Positions 23,206 through 26,492 of a stretch of DNA of 26,492 bases are shown here, piece by piece. The notes beneath the pieces were generated by a model, which did not search any database, was not told the origin of the DNA, and worked only from the letters and a program-made list of their open reading frames with translations. The first letter of the stretch is position 1, and each line of letters starts with the position of its first letter. A program made the translations under genes and the position numbers. The DNA is from Bacillota bacterium (GTDB lineage Bacteria > Bacillota > Desulfotomaculia > Desulfotomaculales > JAJYZD01): the NCBI GenBank assembly GCA_021800315.1, contig JAJYZD010000012.1, positions 1 through 26,492 on the forward strand, given 5' to 3'.

Positions 23206-24864
23206 ATGGCCGGATACAGGCCGCTTACCCCGGAGGAGAAGGAACACTACCAGGCCTTAAGCGACGAAAACCTGGCCTTTTTGCGCACGCGCTACAACCA
23301 GGTCAACCGCTGGGTGATCGCCGACCTGACCAGGCGCTCCGCCTACCGCTATCCCGACAAGCCCGCCCTGGTTACCGACGGGCTCTCCCTGACCTACCGC
23401 GGGTTGGAGGAGAGCGCCAACCGGGTGGCCTCGGCCCTTTTGCGGGAGGGCCTCGGGAAATACGACCGGGTGGCCATCCTGGCCCACAACACGGTCCACC
23501 ACGTCCTGACCTGGCTGGGCACGGCCAAGGCCGGCGGCATCTACCTGGCCGTGAACTACCTCCTGCGCGGCCCGGATATAGCCTACTGCATCAACCACTC
23601 CGAAAGCACCGTCTTTATCATCGAAGATTCCCTGTATCCGCTGGTCAAGGACGTACTGCCGGACATGCCCGGGGTGCGCAAGTTCATCTGGTCGGACCAG
23701 GGCACCGGGGAGCGGCCCCCGGACGGCATGGAGGCTTTCGACGCCTGGTGCGCCTCCGGAAGCCCCGCCACCCCCGACGTACATCTGACCATCGAAGACC
23801 CGGTACAGATGACTTACACCTCCGGCACCGAATCGCTGCCCAAGGGGGTTATCCTGACCAACCAGGCCCTGTTGTCCCAGTACATGAGTTGCATCGTGGA
23901 CGGCCGGTACACCCCGGAGGACGTAAACTTAAACGCCCTGCCCATCTTTCATTGCGCCCAGCGGGACGTCTTCCTGACCCCCTGCCTGTGGCTGGGCGCC
24001 ACCAACGTCCTGCTCCCGCAGGCCTCTCCCCAGGCCATGCTGGCGGCGGTGGAAAAACACCGGGCGACCATGCTCTTCGCCCCGCCGACCGTCTGGATCG
24101 CGCTCATCCACCATCCCGAGTTCGACCGTTACGACCTCTCCTCGATCACCAAGGGCTATTACGGCGCCTCCATCATGCCGGTGGAGGTCCTGAAGGAAGT
24201 CCAGCGAAAACTGCCCAACTGCGAAAACCTCTACAACTATTACGGTCAGACCGAACTCTCCCCCTACCACACGATGCTCAAGCCCGAATGGCAGATCACG
24301 AAGGCCGGCTCCGCCGGCCAGGGCGGCCTGAACATGGAGACCCGGATCGAGGACGAAAACCACGCCCCGATAACCCAAAGCGGCCTGCCGGGGGAAATCT
24401 GCGGCCGGGGACCGCACGCCATGCTCCTCTACTTCAAGGATGCGGACAAGACCGAGGAGGCCTTGGCCCACGGCTGGTTCCACAGCGGGGACATCGGCGT
24501 ACTGGATGATGACGGTTTCATCACCGTGGCCGACCGCAAGAAGGACATGGTCAAGACCGGGGGCGAAAACGTGGCCAGCCGCGAGGTGGAAGAGGTCGTC
24601 TACCGCGACCCGCGGGTCCTGGAGGTGGCCGTCGTCGGTCTGCCCCACCCGGTCTGGATCGAGGCGGTCACCGCGGTGGTGGTGCCCAAGGAGGGGCGGG
24701 AAATCCGGACCGAAGAAATCCTGGATCTCTGCCGGCGCCACCTGGCTCCCTTCAAGGTACCCAAGGCTGTCCTCTTCCTGCCGGCCCTGCCCAAGACCCC
24801 TTCGGGGAAGATCCTGAAACGGGATCTGCGGGAACAGAACAAGCACCTGTTCCAGGACCGGTAG
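23206..24864 (+). CDS. AMP-forming acyl-CoA ligase, last gene of the plus operon
   Basis: A 552-aa ANL ligase of the FadD type. Its phosphate loop is the variant YTSGTESLPKG at 204-214, where the usual Thr-Gly pair is Glu-Ser. This variant is known from some acyl-CoA synthetases, so the protein is probably active. YNYYGQTELSP is the adenine-side motif and DRKKDMVKTGGENVASRE the hinge region. The catalytic lysine is K535 (TPSGKILKR). It starts ~40 residues later in the fold than the others because of an extra N-terminal segment (PLTPEEKEHYQALSDENL). The ATG at 23206 is chosen because GGAGGG lies 6 nt upstream; the ATG at 23200 touches that site. It ends the plus-strand array; no clear terminator follows. 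Confidence 0.87.
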   Translation: MAGYRPLTPEEKEHYQALSDENLAFLRTRYNQVNRWVIADLTRRSAYRYPDKPALVTDGLSLTYRGLEESANRVASALLREGLGKYDRVAILAHNTVHHVLTWLGTAKAGGIYLAVNYLLRGPDIAYCINHSESTVFIIEDSLYPLVKDVLPDMPGVRKFIWSDQGTGERPPDGMEAFDAWCASGSPATPDVHLTIEDPVQMTYTSGTESLPKGVILTNQALLSQYMSCIVDGRYTPEDVNLNALPIFHCAQRDVFLTPCLWLGATNVLLPQASPQAMLAAVEKHRATMLFAPPTVWIALIHHPEFDRYDLSSITKGYYGASIMPVEVLKEVQRKLPNCENLYNYYGQTELSPYHTMLKPEWQITKAGSAGQGGLNMETRIEDENHAPITQSGLPGEICGRGPHAMLLYFKDADKTEEALAHGWFHSGDIGVLDDDGFITVADRKKDMVKTGGENVASREVEEVVYRDPRVLEVAVVGLPHPVWIEAVTAVVVPKEGREIRTEEILDLCRRHLAPFKVPKAVLFLPALPKTPSGKILKRDLREQNKHLFQDR

Positions 24865-25329
24865 GGACGCTTGGATCAGAGCCTCCGGTTGGACCGGGGA
24901 AGATGCCGTTCCGGCCGACTTTGGGCGGCCGGATGCACGTAAACCGCATTAATGTCCGACCTGTTCGGCTAGCCTCTCGTAGAGCTTCCCGAACAGGTCC
25001 TTGTGATGTTTGGATGTGGTCGTCCTCGAACCGGGATCGGGATTCAAGCCAACAGGCGCCCGGGTGCGGGATGGAGATCCTGTTTGGGGGTATGGCCGGA
25101 AGGTATTTCAGACAGATAAGGAAGGCAATGGCTTTGTGGTCCGGCTTGCTTTTGGGGACGGCCTGGGCTGTACCGGGGCCGCGTGACCAAGCAGACTTCG
25201 CCGGCCGGAAGAGGCGGGCTGACCGGCGGATACTTGTGGCTAAAGCACGGGGAACGCCCTGGCCATGGGGAGACTCGGCTCAGACCCGTAAGTTCACCAT
25301 TCGGCCTTGCCAAACGACGCGAGGCAATC
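24865..25329. other. Non-coding or degraded interval
   Basis: About 465 bp separate the ligase array from the right-edge genes. Frames here overlap one another and show no family character. A short minus-strand stretch ending HHKDLFGKLYERLAEQVGH and a stop (about 24954-25010) looks protein-like and may be the tail of a lost gene. I could not identify it. Confidence 0.4.
24958..24999. repeat. Perfect 11-bp inverted repeat
   Basis: GACCTGTTCGG (24958-24968) pairs with CCGAACAGGTC (24989-24999) around a 20-nt loop that itself holds a 4-bp CTCT/AGAG pair. It is ~94 nt past the last ligase. No T-tract follows on either strand, so its role in termination is doubtful. It also overlaps the protein-like minus-strand fragment. 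Confidence 0.45.
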
Positions 25330-25359
25330 TTGACAACGCCTAGCGCAATGGCGTACAAT
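25330..25359 (+). promoter_or_regulatory. Promoter of the right-edge unknown gene
   Basis: A perfect TTGACA (25330-25335), 18-bp spacer and TACAAT (25354-25359). Initiation near 25366 would give a leader of about 115 nt to the GTG at 25481. Confidence 0.65.
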
Positions 25360-25480
25360 ATACCAGGTATCGAGGCAAAACGTCATTAGTATTCGACCTA
25401 AATGTCTACTCAAACAGACGGTAGCACGACCGGAGACCCTGCCTCGGTTTGACAAAACGGTCCTAATGGAGGTGCCCTCC

Positions 25481-26059
25481 GTGATCAAGGGCAACTGGTC
25501 ATCCAGTAAACGAAACGCCATCGAACTTCTGAATGCCGCCCTTGGGACACGATATCGATCAAAGCCCTACGATATGAACAATCCAGACGACGTTGCGCAT
25601 ATGGTTACATACATTAGTGGCGAGTTTATGGATCTGTGTCACTATAGCACTGAGATTGACAGCATGCTAGAGTATCTCGACGAAAGCATTGAGACATATT
25701 ACCCCGCGGAGTGGATATCGGCTGATCTGGCAGTCAGTGATATCAAGACCGATATCCCCATGGCCAAAGCATATTTACAATTACGCAGGGCCGGCAAGAC
25801 CATGAACAAGGCGTTGGTTGAGGCGGCGGCACGCTGCAAGGAAGCGTGGTCCCTCTTCCTCGGTAACCCTGCATACGGCAAGAAAGCGTTGGAAATTACG
25901 GGCCTCGAAGAAATCCCGGTTCTTGACCAGGACACCCTGAAGAAAATAGACATCATAGATCTTGCCATCGAAATAGACTGGCCGTATGTAGTCCACGATT
26001 CAGCCAGGCAACTGGGCCGTTCCCTAATCAATGCTGCAACGGCGGCCGGCGGGCGATAA
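25481..26059 (+). CDS. Hypothetical protein, unrelated to the catabolic cluster
   Basis: A ~192-aa soluble, helical, acidic protein without recognisable motifs. The GTG at 25481 is favoured by GGAGGTG 6 nt upstream; an ATG at 25466 overlaps that ribosome-binding site and would add five residues. The protein has clusters of acidic and aromatic residues (DMNNPDDVAHMV, ESIETYYPAEW) and no signal peptide or membrane helix. Its codon use and GC content are lower than the flanking ligase genes, and it has its own near-consensus promoter, suggesting separate acquisition. The 3' end overlaps, on the opposite strand, the tail of a broken regulator gene. I do not assign a function. Confidence 0.75.
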   Translation: MIKGNWSSSKRNAIELLNAALGTRYRSKPYDMNNPDDVAHMVTYISGEFMDLCHYSTEIDSMLEYLDESIETYYPAEWISADLAVSDIKTDIPMAKAYLQLRRAGKTMNKALVEAAARCKEAWSLFLGNPAYGKKALEITGLEEIPVLDQDTLKKIDIIDLAIEIDWPYVVHDSARQLGRSLINAATAAGGR

Positions 26060-26395
26060 CTTGGGATTCCCCCCTTGCCTTCCACTCCAGTAACAGCTTT
26101 TCGTGAATGCCGGCCAGCATCTGCACCCACCTCGGCATCTCCTGCAGCTTTTCGCCGCCGGACCCGCAGGAAGCCAGCTCTTGTTCCACAATGCCCTGGA
26201 GGTTCCGGTAGGCCTCGATCCGCATCCTGATGGTGTTACCCCAGGCGGATTCCCCCACTAGTAATAGTCCGACCGCTCGCCCGGCACAGCCACCTTTTCC
26301 AGAAAGCCGAAGGACAGCAGAAGCCTCAGGTTGGTGGAAACACTGCTCCGGCTTACCGACAGGTGGGGTTCGTAGCAGCAAGTGTATTTGTCAAT
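26028..26395 (-). pseudogene. Frameshifted GbsR/MarR-like transcriptional regulator remnant
   Basis: Two minus-strand frames join to give a recognisable winged-helix regulator. The upstream frame (about 26395 to 26258) reads YEPHLSVSRSSVSTNLRLLL then FGFLEKVAVPGERSDYY, the recognition helix and wing of GbsR-type regulators, and then hits a TAG. The next frame (about 26260 to 26028) continues with VGESAWGNTIRMRIEAYRNL and a long C-terminal helix ending in LLLEWKARG. A frameshift in the TACTAGTGGGGG region separates them. The N-terminal helices expected in the family are missing upstream. The gene is therefore both truncated and frameshifted, and probably dead unless the shift is a sequencing error. 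It could once have regulated the nearby genes. Confidence 0.7.
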
Positions 26396-26413
26396 CAGTA
26401 ATATGTGTAGGTA

Positions 26414-26442
26414 TTGACCGGTGGCCTATTTTCCGATATAAT
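26414..26442 (+). promoter_or_regulatory. Strong promoter with ATTGAC repeats at the right edge
   Basis: TTGACC (26414-26419), a 17-bp spacer and a perfect TATAAT (26437-26442). ATTGAC occurs at 26413-26418 and 26441-26446, flanking and overlapping the promoter, and inverted as GTCAAT at 26390-26395. This is consistent with an operator array for autoregulation. Confidence 0.65.
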
Positions 26443-26450
26443 TGACCATC

Positions 26451-26492
26451 ATGGAAAAGATGTTCAGCGCAGGAGAGGCAGCCAGGCGTCTG
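26451..26492 (+). CDS. Start of a MerR/excisionase-like DNA-binding protein, truncated
   Basis: Only the first 14 codons are in the window (MEKMFSAGEAARRL). The FSAGEAARRL pattern is typical of the first helix of MerR-type or excisionase-type HTH domains, including the small ORF of IS607-like elements. The ATG is only 8 nt past the -10 box and has no ribosome-binding site. The mRNA would be nearly leaderless unless the second ATG at 26460 is used. The family call rests on very few residues. Confidence 0.45.
   Translation, partial: MEKMFSAGEAARRL

Noticed and set aside
25044..25330. A group II intron or IS remnant near the right edge
   Set aside because: A GTGCG-like start is present, but no domain V-like hairpin, reverse transcriptase or transposase sequence is visible.
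1..26492. CRISPR array, tRNA or rRNA genes
   Set aside because: No regularly spaced repeats and no tRNA or rRNA signature sequences were seen on either strand.

Overview
The window is GC-rich and gene-dense. It has strong Shine-Dalgarno sequences (AAGGAGG type) and frequent GTG/TTG starts. It carries an anaerobic, ferredoxin-linked catabolic toolkit: an indolepyruvate:ferredoxin oxidoreductase, a 2-hydroxyacyl-CoA dehydratase-type Fe-S protein pair and many AMP-forming CoA ligases. This suits a strictly anaerobic, probably syntrophic, sulfate-reducing or fermentative member of the deep-branching Firmicutes (Peptococcaceae-like). The assignment is inference from style and gene content; there is no rRNA or other marker gene.

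Layout. The left edge (1-618) holds the end of a Gly/Met/Tyr-rich small protein and a clear terminator. Next, on the minus strand, is a four-PAS, GGDEF, HD-GYP c-di-GMP protein (619-3294). 3300-4330 is a scrambled interval: a 167-bp fragment copied from a neighbouring CoA ligase gene, a Phd/YefM-type antitoxin with a near-consensus promoter and no visible toxin, and undecoded sequence. From 16274 down to 4332 runs one long minus-strand operon-like array: D-2-hydroxyacid dehydrogenase, CoA ligase, two 2-hydroxyacyl-CoA dehydratase-family subunits, 3-hydroxyacyl-CoA dehydrogenase, enoyl-CoA hydratase, IorA, IorB, thiolase, benzoate-CoA-ligase-like protein. Divergently, 16818-24864 on the plus strand encodes an acyl-CoA ligase, two phenylacetate-CoA-ligase-family proteins flanking an MFS transporter, an unknown 63-aa protein and another acyl-CoA ligase. 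The ~540-bp divergent control region has candidate promoters both ways and an operator-like inverted repeat. The right edge (24865-26492) is lower in GC and looks accessory: an unknown ~192-aa protein with a good promoter, a frameshifted GbsR/MarR-like regulator remnant, and the first codons of a MerR/excisionase-like protein with a promoter that would give a nearly leaderless mRNA.

How the genes may work together (inference). The minus operon reads as a route in which an aryl (or branched) 2-oxo acid is reduced to a 2-hydroxy acid, activated to its CoA thioester and dehydrated by radical chemistry to a 2-enoyl-CoA. It is then hydrated at C3, oxidised and thiolytically cleaved to acetyl-CoA plus an acyl-CoA two carbons shorter. 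With phenylpyruvate/phenyllactate as substrate the products would be benzoyl-CoA and acetyl-CoA. No acyl-CoA dehydrogenase is present, so the dehydratase would supply the double bond. The NADH used by the first enzyme would be returned by the 3-hydroxyacyl-CoA dehydrogenase. IorAB could oxidise part of the same 2-oxo acid to an arylacetyl-CoA, supplying reduced ferredoxin. The dehydratase activator ATPase is not in the window. This fld-like gene set joined to beta-oxidation and six CoA ligases is the most interesting feature here.
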